From: Bacteroidetes bacterium GWF2_38_335
GTDB taxonomy: Bacteria; Bacteroidota; Bacteroidia; Bacteroidales; GWF2-38-335
DNA length: 64,000 bases
Direction of reading: 5' to 3'
Assembly (NCBI GenBank): GCA_001769535.1
Contig: MEOH01000022.1
Span: forward strand, 310,001 to 374,000
Part shown: piece by piece, positions 21,363 through 33,100 of the stretch
Numbering within the stretch: position 1 is the first letter of the stretch
Layout: every line of letters starts with the position of its first letter
Program-made: the position numbers and the translations under genes
Notes under the pieces: generated by a model
What the model was told of the DNA's origin: nothing
Database searches by the model: none
The model's input: only the letters and a program-made list of their open reading frames with translations

Positions 21363-21740
21363 ATGGCTAGAATTGCTGGAGTAGACATACCCGATAATAA
21401 AAGAGGCGAAATAGGATTAACCTATATTTACGGCATTGGCAGAAGCAGGGCTAATACCATCCTGTCAAGAGCAGAAATTGATGTGAATATTAAAGTGAAA
21501 GACTGGACAGATGACCAACTTTCAAAAATACGTAACGTCATTTCTGAGAACTTTAAAATTGAAGGTGAACTCCGTTCCGAAACACAGCTTAACATCAAAA
21601 GGCTTATGGATATCGGATGCTACAGAGGCATCAGACATCGTATCGGTCTTCCGGTTCGCGGACAATCAACTAAAAATAATGCGAGAACCAGAAGAGGTAA
21701 AAGAAAAACTGTTGCAAATAAAAAGAAAGCTACTAAATAA
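21363..21740 (+). CDS. rpsM: 30S ribosomal protein S13
   Basis: S13 (125 residues) contacts the P-site tRNA and bridges to the 50S. It has [20 protein letters not shown] and the [20 protein letters not shown] motif with a basic C-terminal tail. It starts the alpha-operon segment. Confidence 0.98.
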   Translation: MARIAGVDIPDNKRGEIGLTYIYGIGRSRANTILSRAEIDVNIKVKDWTDDQLSKIRNVISENFKIEGELRSETQLNIKRLMDIGCYRGIRHRIGLPVRGQSTKNNARTRRGKRKTVANKKKATK

Positions 21741-21750
21741 GAAGTAAGTT

Positions 21751-22140
21751 ATGGCAAAGAAGACAAAATCAACGAAAAAAAGGGTTGTTAAAGTTGAACC
21801 AACTGGAGAAGCTCATATCCATGCTTCTTTTAATAACATCATCGTTTCGTTAACAAACAATGAAGGACAGGTAATTTCTTGGGCTTCAGCCGGAAAAATG
21901 GGTTTTAAAGGATCAAAGAAAAATACTCCTTATGCTGCCCAGGTTGCTGCTGAAGAATGTGCAAAGGTTGCTTATGATCTTGGTCTCAGAAAAGTGAAAG
22001 TTTACGTTAAAGGACCAGGATCGGGAAGAGAATCAGCTATCCGTTCGGTTAATAACGCTGGTATCGAAGTTACCGAAATCGTGGATGTTACTCCGCTGCC
22101 ACACAATGGCTGCAGACCTCCAAAGAGAAGAAGAGTTTAA
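21751..22140 (+). CDS. rpsK: 30S ribosomal protein S11
   Basis: S11 (129 residues) lines the mRNA exit on the platform. It has [16 protein letters not shown] and the C-terminal [17 protein letters not shown], including the conserved Asn-Gly. Located between rpsM and rpsD. Confidence 0.98.
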   Translation: MAKKTKSTKKRVVKVEPTGEAHIHASFNNIIVSLTNNEGQVISWASAGKMGFKGSKKNTPYAAQVAAEECAKVAYDLGLRKVKVYVKGPGSGRESAIRSVNNAGIEVTEIVDVTPLPHNGCRPPKRRRV

Positions 22141-22173
22141 TATTATTGTGTAACAAAATTAATTATTATATAG

Positions 22174-22782
22174 ATGGCTAAGTACATTGGACCTAAGTCA
22201 AAAATTGCAAGGAAATTTGGTGAACCCATTTTCGGACCGGATAAATATCTCGATAAGAAAAATTTTCCTCCCGGACAACACGGCGTTGCCAGAAAAAGAA
22301 AAAAACATTCTGAATACGGAGTTCAGCTAAAAGAAAAACAAAAAGCCAAATATACTTATGGCATTCTTGAAAAACAGTTCAGAAATATTTTTGAAAAAGC
22401 TTCAAGCAGCAAAGGTATCACCGGTGAAGTTCTTCTTCAGCTTTTGGAATCAAGATTAGACAACGTAGTATATCGTTTCGGAATAGCTCCTACTCGCAGT
22501 GCTGCAAGACAACTTGTTGGCCACAGGCATATTACTGTAAACGGAAATGTTGTGAATGTTCCTTCTTACAGAGTTAAACCCGGCGACCTTGTTGGTGTAA
22601 GAGAAAGATCAAAATCCCTTGAAACAATTACTGATTGTGTGTCTTCTTCCCGTTCAGGTAAATACTCCTGGTTAAGCTGGGATGCCCAGAATATGGTCGG
22701 TAAATTCAGTAATGTTCCTGAAAGGGCAGAAATACCTGAAAATATTAAGGAACAGTTAATAGTGGAATTATACTCTAAATAG
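22174..22782 (+). CDS. rpsD: 30S ribosomal protein S4
   Basis: S4 (202 residues) is a primary 16S binder and fidelity protein. The N-terminus lacks the zinc-binding Cys cluster ([20 protein letters not shown]), so it is the zinc-free form. The S4 RNA-binding domain spans about residues 92-155 ([20 protein letters not shown]). It precedes rpoA. Confidence 0.98.
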   Translation: MAKYIGPKSKIARKFGEPIFGPDKYLDKKNFPPGQHGVARKRKKHSEYGVQLKEKQKAKYTYGILEKQFRNIFEKASSSKGITGEVLLQLLESRLDNVVYRFGIAPTRSAARQLVGHRHITVNGNVVNVPSYRVKPGDLVGVRERSKSLETITDCVSSSRSGKYSWLSWDAQNMVGKFSNVPERAEIPENIKEQLIVELYSK

Positions 22783-22796
22783 TAAAATATAAATAT

Positions 22797-23789
22797 ATGG
22801 CAATTTTAGCTTTTCAAAAACCTGATAAAGTAATAATGCTGGACTCAGACGAGAACCTCGGTAAATTCGAGTTTCGTCCTCTTGAACCGGGATACGGCCT
22901 CACAGTAGGAAATGCTCTCAGAAGAGTTCTGTTATCTTCTTTGGAAGGCCATGCAATAACCAGTATAAAAATCGAGGGCGTTGAGCATGAATTCTCAACC
23001 GTCGAAGGCGTTATTGAAGATGTTCCTGAAATAGTTTTAAATATTAAACAGGTTAGATTTAAAAAACAAATCGAAGACATCGATAACGAAAAAGTTACTG
23101 TTACTATTGCCGGACAGGATGAGTTCAGAGCAGGTGATATTGGTAAGTTTCTTACAGGTTTTAAAGTTTTAAATCCTGATTTGTTGATCTGCCGAATGGA
23201 ACCTTCTGTTAAACTACAGATGGAAATAACCATCAATAAAGGCAGAGGCTATGTTTCTTCAGAGGAAAATAAAAATATTGAGGCTGAATTTGGGGTTATT
23301 CCCGTTAGTTCAATTTTTACCCCTGTCAGAAATGTAAAATATACCATTGAAAATATCAGGGTTGAACAGAAAACCGACTTCGAAAAACTGCTCTTTGAAA
23401 TTGAAACCGATGGTTCAATTCATCCCAAAGATGCTTTAAAAGAAGCTGCTAAAATTCTGATCTATCACTTTATGCTTTTCTCAGATGAAAAGATTACACT
23501 TGATTCTGATGAGAAATTTGCTAATGAGGAATTTGATGAAGAAGTTCTGCATATGCGTCAGCTACTGAAAACCAAATTGGTTGACATGGATCTTTCTGTA
23601 CGTGCACTCAACTGTTTGAAGGCAGCCGACGTTGACACTCTTGGTGATCTTGTTCAGTACAATAAAAATGATCTGCTGAAATTCAGGAATTTTGGTAAAA
23701 AATCATTAACAGAACTGGATGAACTGCTTGTGAATATGAACCTTTCATTTGGTATGGACATCAGTAAGTATAAATTAGACAAGGAATAA
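22797..23789 (+). CDS. rpoA: RNA polymerase alpha subunit
   Basis: Alpha (330 residues) dimerises through its N-terminal domain (about 1-235; [20 protein letters not shown]) to start RNA polymerase assembly. The C-terminal domain (about 250-325) has the helix-hairpin-helix segments [20 protein letters not shown] and [19 protein letters not shown], used for upstream DNA and activator contacts. Gene order rpsD-rpoA-rplQ is canonical. Confidence 0.98.
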   Translation: MAILAFQKPDKVIMLDSDENLGKFEFRPLEPGYGLTVGNALRRVLLSSLEGHAITSIKIEGVEHEFSTVEGVIEDVPEIVLNIKQVRFKKQIEDIDNEKVTVTIAGQDEFRAGDIGKFLTGFKVLNPDLLICRMEPSVKLQMEITINKGRGYVSSEENKNIEAEFGVIPVSSIFTPVRNVKYTIENIRVEQKTDFEKLLFEIETDGSIHPKDALKEAAKILIYHFMLFSDEKITLDSDEKFANEEFDEEVLHMRQLLKTKLVDMDLSVRALNCLKAADVDTLGDLVQYNKNDLLKFRNFGKKSLTELDELLVNMNLSFGMDISKYKLDKE

Positions 23790-23824
23790 TAAATTGGATA
23801 TGTATCCTTTAAATTGAGAAAGCG

Positions 23825-24385
23825 ATGAGACACGGAAAAAAAATAAATCATTTAGGAAGAAAAAAGGCACACAGAGACGCTATGCTTGCAAATATGGCCA
23901 GTTCTTTGATTTTACACAAAAGAATTTCCACAACTGTGGCTAAAGCAAAATCTCTCAGAAAATATATTGAACCTCTGATTACCAAATCAAAGGAAGATTC
24001 AACCAATTCTAGAAGAGTTGTTTTCAGCTATTTGCAGAGTAAAGAGGCAATTTCAGAATTATTCAGGGAAATTTCTGTAAAAATTAGCAACCGTCCCGGT
24101 GGTTACACCAGAATTCTAAAAACTGGAAACAGAATTGGTGATAATGCTGAAATGTGCATTATTGAATTCGTTGATTACAACGAAAACATGCTCGGCACAA
24201 AAGAAACCAAAACTGATGCTAAGAAAACAAGGAGAAGAAGAAGCCCTGCTAAAAAAGAAACTGCTGCAGCTGCTGAAACTACGGCCAGTACAGAAGAAGC
24301 AAAACCTAAAGCTCCAAAAGCAAAAAAGGAAACTGCCGAACCTAAAGCTGAAGCATCAGAACCCGAAGCTGAAACTAAAGAATAA
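23825..24385 (+). CDS. rplQ: 50S ribosomal protein L17 with long charged tail
   Basis: L17 has a normal core (about residues 1-125; [40 protein letters not shown]). The remaining ~60 residues are a low-complexity tail of Lys, Ala, Glu, Pro and Thr (for example [15 protein letters not shown]). Extended L17 proteins occur in Bacteroidota, and the role of the tail is unknown. It is the last gene of the ribosomal cluster and ends at a strong terminator. Confidence 0.97.
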   Translation: MRHGKKINHLGRKKAHRDAMLANMASSLILHKRISTTVAKAKSLRKYIEPLITKSKEDSTNSRRVVFSYLQSKEAISELFREISVKISNRPGGYTRILKTGNRIGDNAEMCIIEFVDYNENMLGTKETKTDAKKTRRRRSPAKKETAAAAETTASTEEAKPKAPKAKKETAEPKAEASEPEAETKE

Positions 24386-24412
24386 ATCCATCTGGATTCT
24401 TTATAGAAAAAT

Positions 24413-24445
24413 AAAAAGCCATCAGATTTTTTCTGATGGCTTTTT
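24413..24445. terminator. Bidirectional terminator, rplQ / sulfotransferase
   Basis: A 14-bp stem AAAAAGCCATCAGA / TCTGATGGCTTTTT with a T5 loop lies between two convergent genes. It has T runs in both orientations, so it can end both transcripts. Confidence 0.92.
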
Positions 24446-24462
24446 ATTTTTTCATAAACTAC

Positions 24463-25410
24463 TTATTTTAACCAATGTGTCAAATCTTTTTTTATCAAGA
24501 CTGAGGTTTTTTTAATATCCTCAATGAAGATTTCATTCAGAAATGCTTTGTCTTCAGGATTCATTTTTGGAAGCTCATCTTTGCTGAAAAAGTATTGCTT
24601 TAACTTCTTTTTGCCGCCGTCAGTCAATAACTTTTTTGATAATTTCTTAATTCCACTTTGCGCAAGGATGCTATTGAATTTTTTATATTTTGGTACTGAT
24701 GCTGAATTGAAAATTTTTGAGGAAATAACTGTAAATGGCTCAATAGCAAAAAAATCTGAGCATTCTGAAAGCACGTCTCCGGTTTTTTTATTTATTTCTT
24801 CAAATAGAAAAACCTTAATCTGGTTCTCGGGAAAAATATCATAAAATCTTTTTATCTGCTCATAGTATTGACTTAGTTCAATAAAAAGTTCTGATTTTCC
24901 CCATCCTTTTTCTTTCTGATGCATGTCTTTTTCAATGGCCTTTCTGAAATCCAGACTGGTAAAGCCATAGCGCAAAGCCATTAAATAATGTGAAAAAGTT
25001 CTTTCTGCAGGGTTGCGAAGAGAAATAATTATTCGGGAGTTTTTGTTGTATTTATAAATGTTCTCAGCAGCAGTATGCGAGTAAAGATAAGAGGTGCTGC
25101 ATTCTCCTATTACTTTTTCATTTTCAACACCTTCAAAAAGCATTTTGTATTGCTCCTCATTTCTGACAAATGACAACTGAAGGTCTTCAAGTGGCTTTTT
25201 TGAAAAATACGAATTAAGATCCAAAACCGTATTTTTTCTGTATAAAGATGAAAATTCAGCTGGATTAATGTCGTTCGAGAAATAATTGGGTTCTTTAATC
25301 GGACTCAAATATACCGATGGATGGTTTTTTAAATATTGATATAGCGAAGTGGTCCCCGCCTTTGCTGCGCCAACAATGAATAAATTGGGAGTGTTTTGCT
25401 TTCTTGTCAT
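24463..25410 (-). CDS. Sulfotransferase family protein
   Basis: A 315-residue protein with the PAPS-binding 5'-phosphosulfate loop near the N-terminus (FIVGAAKAGTTSLYQYLKNH) and the 3'-phosphate motif RIIISLRNPAERTFSHYL about residues 125-143. These identify a PAPS-dependent sulfotransferase of the heparan-sulfate N-deacetylase/sulfotransferase-like group. It overlaps the upstream flippase gene by 4 bases (ATGA), so the two are co-translated. That pairing suggests sulfation of an exported glycan or lipid-linked saccharide. The acceptor cannot be deduced. Confidence 0.88.
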   Translation of the reverse strand: MTRKQNTPNLFIVGAAKAGTTSLYQYLKNHPSVYLSPIKEPNYFSNDINPAEFSSLYRKNTVLDLNSYFSKKPLEDLQLSFVRNEEQYKMLFEGVENEKVIGECSTSYLYSHTAAENIYKYNKNSRIIISLRNPAERTFSHYLMALRYGFTSLDFRKAIEKDMHQKEKGWGKSELFIELSQYYEQIKRFYDIFPENQIKVFLFEEINKKTGDVLSECSDFFAIEPFTVISSKIFNSASVPKYKKFNSILAQSGIKKLSKKLLTDGGKKKLKQYFFSKDELPKMNPEDKAFLNEIFIEDIKKTSVLIKKDLTHWLK

Positions 25411-26744
25411 TTTTTAAATTTCACATTAAATGGAAATGTCAGAAAACCAAATTTCCTGTAAATAACCAGTACAGCAAGCAGATTCCATAATATAAGCGTT
25501 GCTGATGTTGCAATTGCAGCCCCTTCAATTCCGTAAACCGGAATTAGAAAATAATTCAACAAAATATTCGGAATAGATGAAAAAATAAGAATGTATTGTG
25601 CTGCTTTTTCCCTACCGCACATATTTAATATGTTGATCGTTGATCCTGAAAATGCACTGAAAAACTGACCCGCCGCAAGAATTAATAAAGTGTTTTTTCC
25701 TTCAGCAAACTCTGTTCCGAATACCTGTAAAATTTCAGATGGGAAAAGCATTATTAATATCAAAACAGGAAAAGAGAATATGAAAACAAGTAAGGTTGAT
25801 TGCTTAATGAAGTTTCTGAATAGGGATTTGTCATTTCTTTCAAAAATCTCAGCAAATTTAGGCATTGCAATGCTGTTGACTGCTACAAGGACTAACGTGT
25901 TGACTGCTGCAATTTTTGATGCCATGCTGTAAACACCAACATCACTTTCAGGAAGATAATAGCTTAGCATTAATATGTCTGTCCAACTTAAGATAAAGAA
26001 TAAAAACGAGGACAAAAACATTGGGAAGGTCGTCTGCAGAATATCTTTGTTTTTCAGTGAGAATGTTTCGGAATGGACATCCTGTCTTTTTAGTCGCCTG
26101 GAAAAGCTGTTTGATATCATTAAAAAACTAAGCGGTATCAATACAGCAAATGTGAGACAAAGTGAATATATAATATTGTCGGCACTGAAACTATAGTGAT
26201 TAAGGATAAACAGAAACATTAACATCACAATGTAAATGGTGCCATTCTGTAAAATTGAGAAACCGGTTATGTTTTTTAAAGATTTTAGTGACTCTGCGTT
26301 GTAATTGATTATGGCCATGGGAATTGTGAGCAATCCAACCAGAAAAATGAAAAAGGAATAGTCAGAATTTTCAAAAAATAACAACGATATCTGATTTGAA
26401 AAAGCGAAAACCAAAAGGGTTATTATCGTTCCTGCAAGTAAGATTATAAAAACACCCTTCCTGTAAATAATTTTAATAAAACTGAATTTTTTCTGACCAT
26501 AAAACCCGGCAATGTATTTTACAATTGAAGTGTCGAAACCCAGTTTTGCGAAAATAATGCAGAACAATAAGATAGTCCAAAGTGTTGAAAACACCCCAAC
26601 GCCTTCGGTCCCATAATAATCGGCAAGTACATAAAAGAAAAGATACCCAATGGCTACCCCAGTCAGTTTGAAAAGAAAAGCTACCATACTCCCCCTCAAC
26701 AACTCAAATAAATGGCGGTCTCCTATGATTTTTATTAATTTCAC
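25407..26744 (-). CDS. Polysaccharide flippase (MOP superfamily, Wzx-like)
   Basis: This 445-residue integral membrane protein has 12 or more hydrophobic segments, an N-terminal LLRGSMVAFLFKLTGVAIGY pattern and a GTEGVGVF motif characteristic of Wzx/oligosaccharide flippases. It would move lipid-linked saccharides across the inner membrane. It is the first gene of a two-gene unit with the sulfotransferase, behind its own promoter candidate. No glycosyltransferases are nearby, so it is an isolated flippase. Confidence 0.88.
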   Translation of the reverse strand: MKLIKIIGDRHLFELLRGSMVAFLFKLTGVAIGYLFFYVLADYYGTEGVGVFSTLWTILLFCIIFAKLGFDTSIVKYIAGFYGQKKFSFIKIIYRKGVFIILLAGTIITLLVFAFSNQISLLFFENSDYSFFIFLVGLLTIPMAIINYNAESLKSLKNITGFSILQNGTIYIVMLMFLFILNHYSFSADNIIYSLCLTFAVLIPLSFLMISNSFSRRLKRQDVHSETFSLKNKDILQTTFPMFLSSFLFFILSWTDILMLSYYLPESDVGVYSMASKIAAVNTLVLVAVNSIAMPKFAEIFERNDKSLFRNFIKQSTLLVFIFSFPVLILIMLFPSEILQVFGTEFAEGKNTLLILAAGQFFSAFSGSTINILNMCGREKAAQYILIFSSIPNILLNYFLIPVYGIEGAAIATSATLILWNLLAVLVIYRKFGFLTFPFNVKFKK

Positions 26745-26763
26745 CTTTTTCTTTTCATTTTTG

Positions 26764-26794
26764 CAAAATTAGATAATAAAATTAGATAATCAGA
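26764..26794 (-). promoter_or_regulatory. Promoter candidate for flippase-sulfotransferase
   Basis: On the minus strand TAATTTTG (26764-26771) matches the Bacteroidetes -7 consensus TAnnTTTG. TCTG lies 19 bases upstream at 26791-26794, close to the -33 TTTG. The predicted start site is about 10-15 bases from the flippase gene. Confidence 0.55.
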
Positions 26795-26797
26795 CCA

Positions 26798-28648
26798 TTA
26801 TTCAATCTTCTCAAGTCCTGATTTTATTAACTTTTTATATTTGTTTGAAGGAGAGTTTATTAATGGTAATGAAAACATTTTATTCCATTTCTCATCAATT
26901 AATTTTATAGTTGTGGCATCTGAAATTGTAGCATTTGGCCAGTCACGATCGAAATTGTTTCTGCCATGCTTTGTTGTAGCATCAATGACCATTGTATGCA
27001 ATCCTTCTTTTTCAATAAAGAAATGATCTCTTTTTGGATCAGAGTTTCCGGAAATCATCCAGGAAACCATGTTGTAATCATTAAGATCAACTGCTCCATC
27101 GGTAATAAAAATAAATTTAACTCCGGCCGGAATATTTTTCTCCAGCATGATTTTGGTTATGCAGTTATTATCTTTAACGGAAATAATGATAACAGAAATA
27201 TTTTTTTTAAGCAATTGACTGTTAACGTTTTTTGCTTCCGGAACAGATCTTAAAAATTCTTCATCAGTAAAATTGATGGAATCAACAATGGAACCTTCAT
27301 TTGTGGCATCAATGCACATTTTTCCGCCAAAGGCTTTTTGTGAGGACGAATGGTCCAGAATATCCAGAGGGCCGGTTCCAAAATGAACATCCCTCATGGG
27401 GTCTACATTTTTTGAGATTACACGGCAAACTTCCTCGTAATCGTGGATGTTTGTATTTCCCGGAAGTATTAAAAGATTTTTATTAAACATCATCTGTCCT
27501 GCTCCCCAAAGGGTATTCATGACTTTAAGGGCATGACCGGGAAATGCACTGTCAATTTTAACTATAGCCAGATTGTGTGCAACTCCCGAAAAGGGTAAGT
27601 CCATATCTAAAAGCTCGGGCAGCATAGTAAGCTGAATGGGAGAAAGAAATAATCTTTCAGTTGCTTTCCCAATCCAGGCATCCTCCTGAGGAGGAATTCC
27701 AACAATTGTGGCCGGATAAACTGCATTTTTTCTATGTGTTATGCAGGTAACATGAAATTTTGGATAGTAATCCTGAAGTGAATAAAAACCGGTGTGATCG
27801 CCAAAGGGGCCTTCAATAACAGGTGCTTCAGATGGATCAACGTACCCTTCAATTATATAATCTGCATCTTCAGGAACAAAAATTTCCTGAGTTATGCACT
27901 TAACCAATTCAACTCTTTTTTTCCTGATAAAACCGGCAAGCAGATATTCATCAATGTTTTCGGGAAGCGGTGCAGTGGCCGAATAGGTATACACAGGGTC
28001 TCCTCCCAGAGCTACTGCTACCGGCATTATTTTTCCGGTCTTTTTGTATTTATTGAAATGGTTCGCACCGGTTTTATGCAAATGCCAATGCATTCCTGTG
28101 GTTTTTCCATCAAAAACCTGCATGCGGTACATTCCTACATTTCTGTTTCCTGTTTCGGGATCAACTGTATGTACGAGGGGCAGAGTAATAAAACGACCGC
28201 CGTCATAAGGCCAGCATTTCAGTATTGGGAGCTTGTAAAGATCCGGGTCATGGTATATTATTTCCTGGCATTTCCCTTTGCCTGATTTTGTTTTTGGAAA
28301 CCATGAAGCAAACTGCTTTAGCGATGGCAGGACACTTAATTTTTCAAAAAAAGTATTCTTTGGTTCAGTAACTTTTTTGAAAAGCGATTTTATTTCTAAC
28401 CCAATATCATCAAGATTTTTAACTCCCAAGGCCAGACAAATCCTTTTTTCTGAACCAAAAGCGTTGATTAATAATGGAAAGTCGGTGCCATTATTTGTGA
28501 AAAGAAGGGCTTTGTTATAGCCCGACTTTGAAATACGGTCGGTTATTTCGGTTATTTCAAGTTGTGGATCTGTTAACTCATTTATTTCAATGAGTTCATC
28601 TTCCTGCTTCAGTTTTTCAATAAAATCATTTAAACTTTTGTAGGCCAT
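26798..28648 (-). CDS. UbiD-family decarboxylase
   Basis: A 616-residue member of the UbiD family of prenylated-FMN-dependent (de)carboxylases. Recognisable segments are KCWPYDGGRFITLPLVHTVD, GMYRMQVFDGKTTGMHWH and EGPFGDHTGFYS, the last carrying the conserved acidic/catalytic region. Homologues of this length in Bacteroidota are commonly assigned to menaquinone biosynthesis (aromatic carboxylate removal), but the substrate cannot be read from sequence. It lies downstream of eno, separated by a terminator, and 53 bases upstream of the flippase gene. Confidence 0.85.
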   Translation of the reverse strand: MAYKSLNDFIEKLKQEDELIEINELTDPQLEITEITDRISKSGYNKALLFTNNGTDFPLLINAFGSEKRICLALGVKNLDDIGLEIKSLFKKVTEPKNTFFEKLSVLPSLKQFASWFPKTKSGKGKCQEIIYHDPDLYKLPILKCWPYDGGRFITLPLVHTVDPETGNRNVGMYRMQVFDGKTTGMHWHLHKTGANHFNKYKKTGKIMPVAVALGGDPVYTYSATAPLPENIDEYLLAGFIRKKRVELVKCITQEIFVPEDADYIIEGYVDPSEAPVIEGPFGDHTGFYSLQDYYPKFHVTCITHRKNAVYPATIVGIPPQEDAWIGKATERLFLSPIQLTMLPELLDMDLPFSGVAHNLAIVKIDSAFPGHALKVMNTLWGAGQMMFNKNLLILPGNTNIHDYEEVCRVISKNVDPMRDVHFGTGPLDILDHSSSQKAFGGKMCIDATNEGSIVDSINFTDEEFLRSVPEAKNVNSQLLKKNISVIIISVKDNNCITKIMLEKNIPAGVKFIFITDGAVDLNDYNMVSWMISGNSDPKRDHFFIEKEGLHTMVIDATTKHGRNNFDRDWPNATISDATTIKLIDEKWNKMFSLPLINSPSNKYKKLIKSGLEKIE

Positions 28649-28656
28649 GATAAAAT

Positions 28657-28689
28657 ATTAAAAGGGTAACAGTATTGCTGTTACCCTTT
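28657..28689 (-). terminator. Terminator after eno
   Basis: A 12-bp stem (AAAGGGTAACAG / CTGTTACCCTTT) with a 5-base loop lies just downstream of eno on the minus strand. The trailing TTTTAATATTTT tract is not a pure T run. Confidence 0.8.
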
Positions 28690-28708
28690 ATAAAATTATG
28701 TAATTCTA

Positions 28709-30094
<1,386 letters not shown>

Positions 30095-30154
30095 TTAAAT
30101 TTATTAGGTAGATATTTCAATAAATAGTATATTAGCAATCACTACTGATTAATA

Positions 30155-33100
30155 ATGAAAAGAAATTTTTATATACTGTTTTTGCTCCCTTTCGTTTTGA
30201 TAATAAACGGAATATGTGCTCAGGATGATGACTATCTTTTTGACCATTATTCAAACAAAGAAGGACTCACTCAGGCAACAATAAACTGTATTATCCAGGA
30301 CATGGATGGATATATCTGGTTTGGTACACAGGCAGGGATCAATAAATTTAACGGATATAGTTTTGAAAATATACAATATAAAACCACCGGCGAAAGATCC
30401 CTCTCTAATAACTGGGTAATTTGTATGGATGAGGATGATGAAGGAAATATATGGGTCGGAACCCGTAATGGCTTGAACAAGGTTAGCAAAGACAGAAAAA
30501 CAATTACCAAGTACATGCATAATCCATCTGATCCCGAAAGTCTAAATGACAAAGGAGTGTACGGCGTTCATGTGGATAAGGATGGCGTCGTTTGGGTGAA
30601 AACTTTTACTGCTTTAAATAAATTAGACCCCAAAACCAATAAATTTACACGATTTGAACAGAAAATAGACCTTTTTAATGCCGGAAAAGATCGCGACCGA
30701 CATTTTCCCATTTATGAGGATCAAGAGGGCTATTTATGGATTGGCTCATCTGAAGGGTTACACCGATTTCATAAAGGATTTCAGGACTTTACCCTCAGAC
30801 TGAAACATGACCCAGATAACCCAAATACAATTTCAGACGACAACATTACAGCTCTTATAAGGGATAAACAAGGTTATTATTGGATTGGAACTGCAAATGG
30901 ACTGAATAAATATGATCTTAAAACTGGTGAGGTTATTAGATATATGCACAATCCCGATGATGTGTTTTCTATCAGCGATAATGATATTTTTGAAATTGTT
31001 GAGGATTACCTGGGTAATATTTGGGTTGCCACCGGAAGCGGACTGAATAAATTAGAAAAAGCCACCGAAAGGTTTATAAGCTTTCAACATAGTAAATCTG
31101 CTCCTGATGGTATCAGTAACAATATGATCAGAACTCTGCTTCAGGATAATACTTATAACCTTTGGATTGGTACAGACGCAAAAGGTGTCGATAAAATTGA
31201 CCTGAAGAGAAAAAATTTCTATACAATAAAACCTCGTGATGGAAAAAGACCTATTGACCTGTCATTTGAAATTATTGCTTCAATTTACAAACAATCAAGG
31301 GATACTATATGGATTGGCACTTGGGGAAGAGGACTCGATATTTTAAACAGAAAAACTAATGAAGTTATCCATTATAAAGAGGAATATATTGGAAAATACC
31401 ATATTAACGACAATTTTGTTCAGGTTATTTATCGCGATAGTAAAGGCACGATATGGCTCGGAACAAGAAAAGGTATAAATATTTATTATCCGGAAACACA
31501 GAGTTTTATTGATCTTAAGGACCTTTATAATAATCAGTATTATCCTAATTTGACGGGCAACCGTATTTATTCCATAAAAGAAGACAGAGAAGGAAAATAC
31601 TGGGTTGCAACCTCCAGAGGCTTGTTTAGATTTGATTTACGTAATCTTGACGTGGAAAATTTTTATTCAGACGTCAATGACAAAAATTCATTGTCAGTTA
31701 ACGTTGTGAACTCCTTACTTATTGATGAGGATGGAATTGTCTGGATCGGTACATATACAGGGGGTTTAAACAAGTACGATCCGCGCACTAAGAAAATGAA
31801 ACTGTTCGAAAATGATGAAAAAAATGAAAATTCATTAAGCCAAAACACTATTTTTTCCATGACCGAGGATAAAGATGGATTTATATGGATTGCAACTGAA
31901 ACCGGGCTTAATAAATTTGATAAAAGAAAGGAAACATTTAAGAGATATTTGACTGAAGACGGACTGCCTGATGAATGTATTTATCAGGTGCAAAAGGATT
32001 TTCAGGAAAATATCTGGGTTAGTACCCGACGCGGGTTGGCTGTTCTGAACAAAACCACAGGAAAAATTAATGCTTTTGACCCCGATGACGGTCTGCAAGG
32101 TTATGAGTATAATAACGGTGCAAGCCATTTAGGATACGACGGAGAACTGTTTTTTGGTGGCACAAATGGTTTGGACGCATTTTATCCCAACACTTTGAAT
32201 AATAATCCTTTTAAACCAAAAATGGTTTTCACTTTATTTAAAAAAGCTGCAACTGAAAACGATGAACCACTTGATATCAGTGATGGTGATCATATTGTCC
32301 TTTCTTATAAGGAAAATGTTTTTACTATTGAATTTGCTGCTCTTGAATTTACCAAGCCCAGGATCAACAAATACAAATACAAAATGGAAGGTCTTGAGGA
32401 TGAATGGAGAGAAATTGGAAACCAACACTATGTGACATTTAACAACATTCCCCCGGGCGAATATAAATTTCTGCTTATGGGAGCCAATAATGACGGTGTT
32501 TGGTGCGATGAACCAATTTCAATTACAATTGAGATTAAACCACCATTCTGGCAAACTAATGTTGCTTACCTTATTTATGTTCTTCTGGTTGCATTAGCCA
32601 TATATCTTTTCCTTGAAATCCGAACAAAAAGCCTTAAAAAAGCCAATCAGATTCTTAGGGAAAAACAATTGGCCGCTCTTGAAATTGCTAAGCAAAAAGA
32701 GGAGCTTACGGTTAAAAATAAAAATATCACCGACAGTATTAACTATGCAAGGCGTATTCAACAAGCCATGATGCCTTCGCAATTCCTTTTCAGGAAATTA
32801 TTCCCCGATTTTTTTATTCTGTACAAACCTAAAGATATTGTGTCGGGCGATTTTTATTGGATTACCGAACGAAATAACAAAATATTCCTTGCTGCTGTTG
32901 ACTGTACCGGTCATGGTGTTCCCGGAGCATTTATGAGTATTATCGGATTTGACCTCCTGAGAAATATCACCGGGGAACAAAAAGTTGAGGAGCCTGCTGA
33001 AATATTAAACCTTCTAAATAAGGGAGTTTCAGAAACATTTAGTAAAAATGTGCAGGATGGAACAGTGAAAGATGGTATGGACCTTTCTCTGATTGTGATT

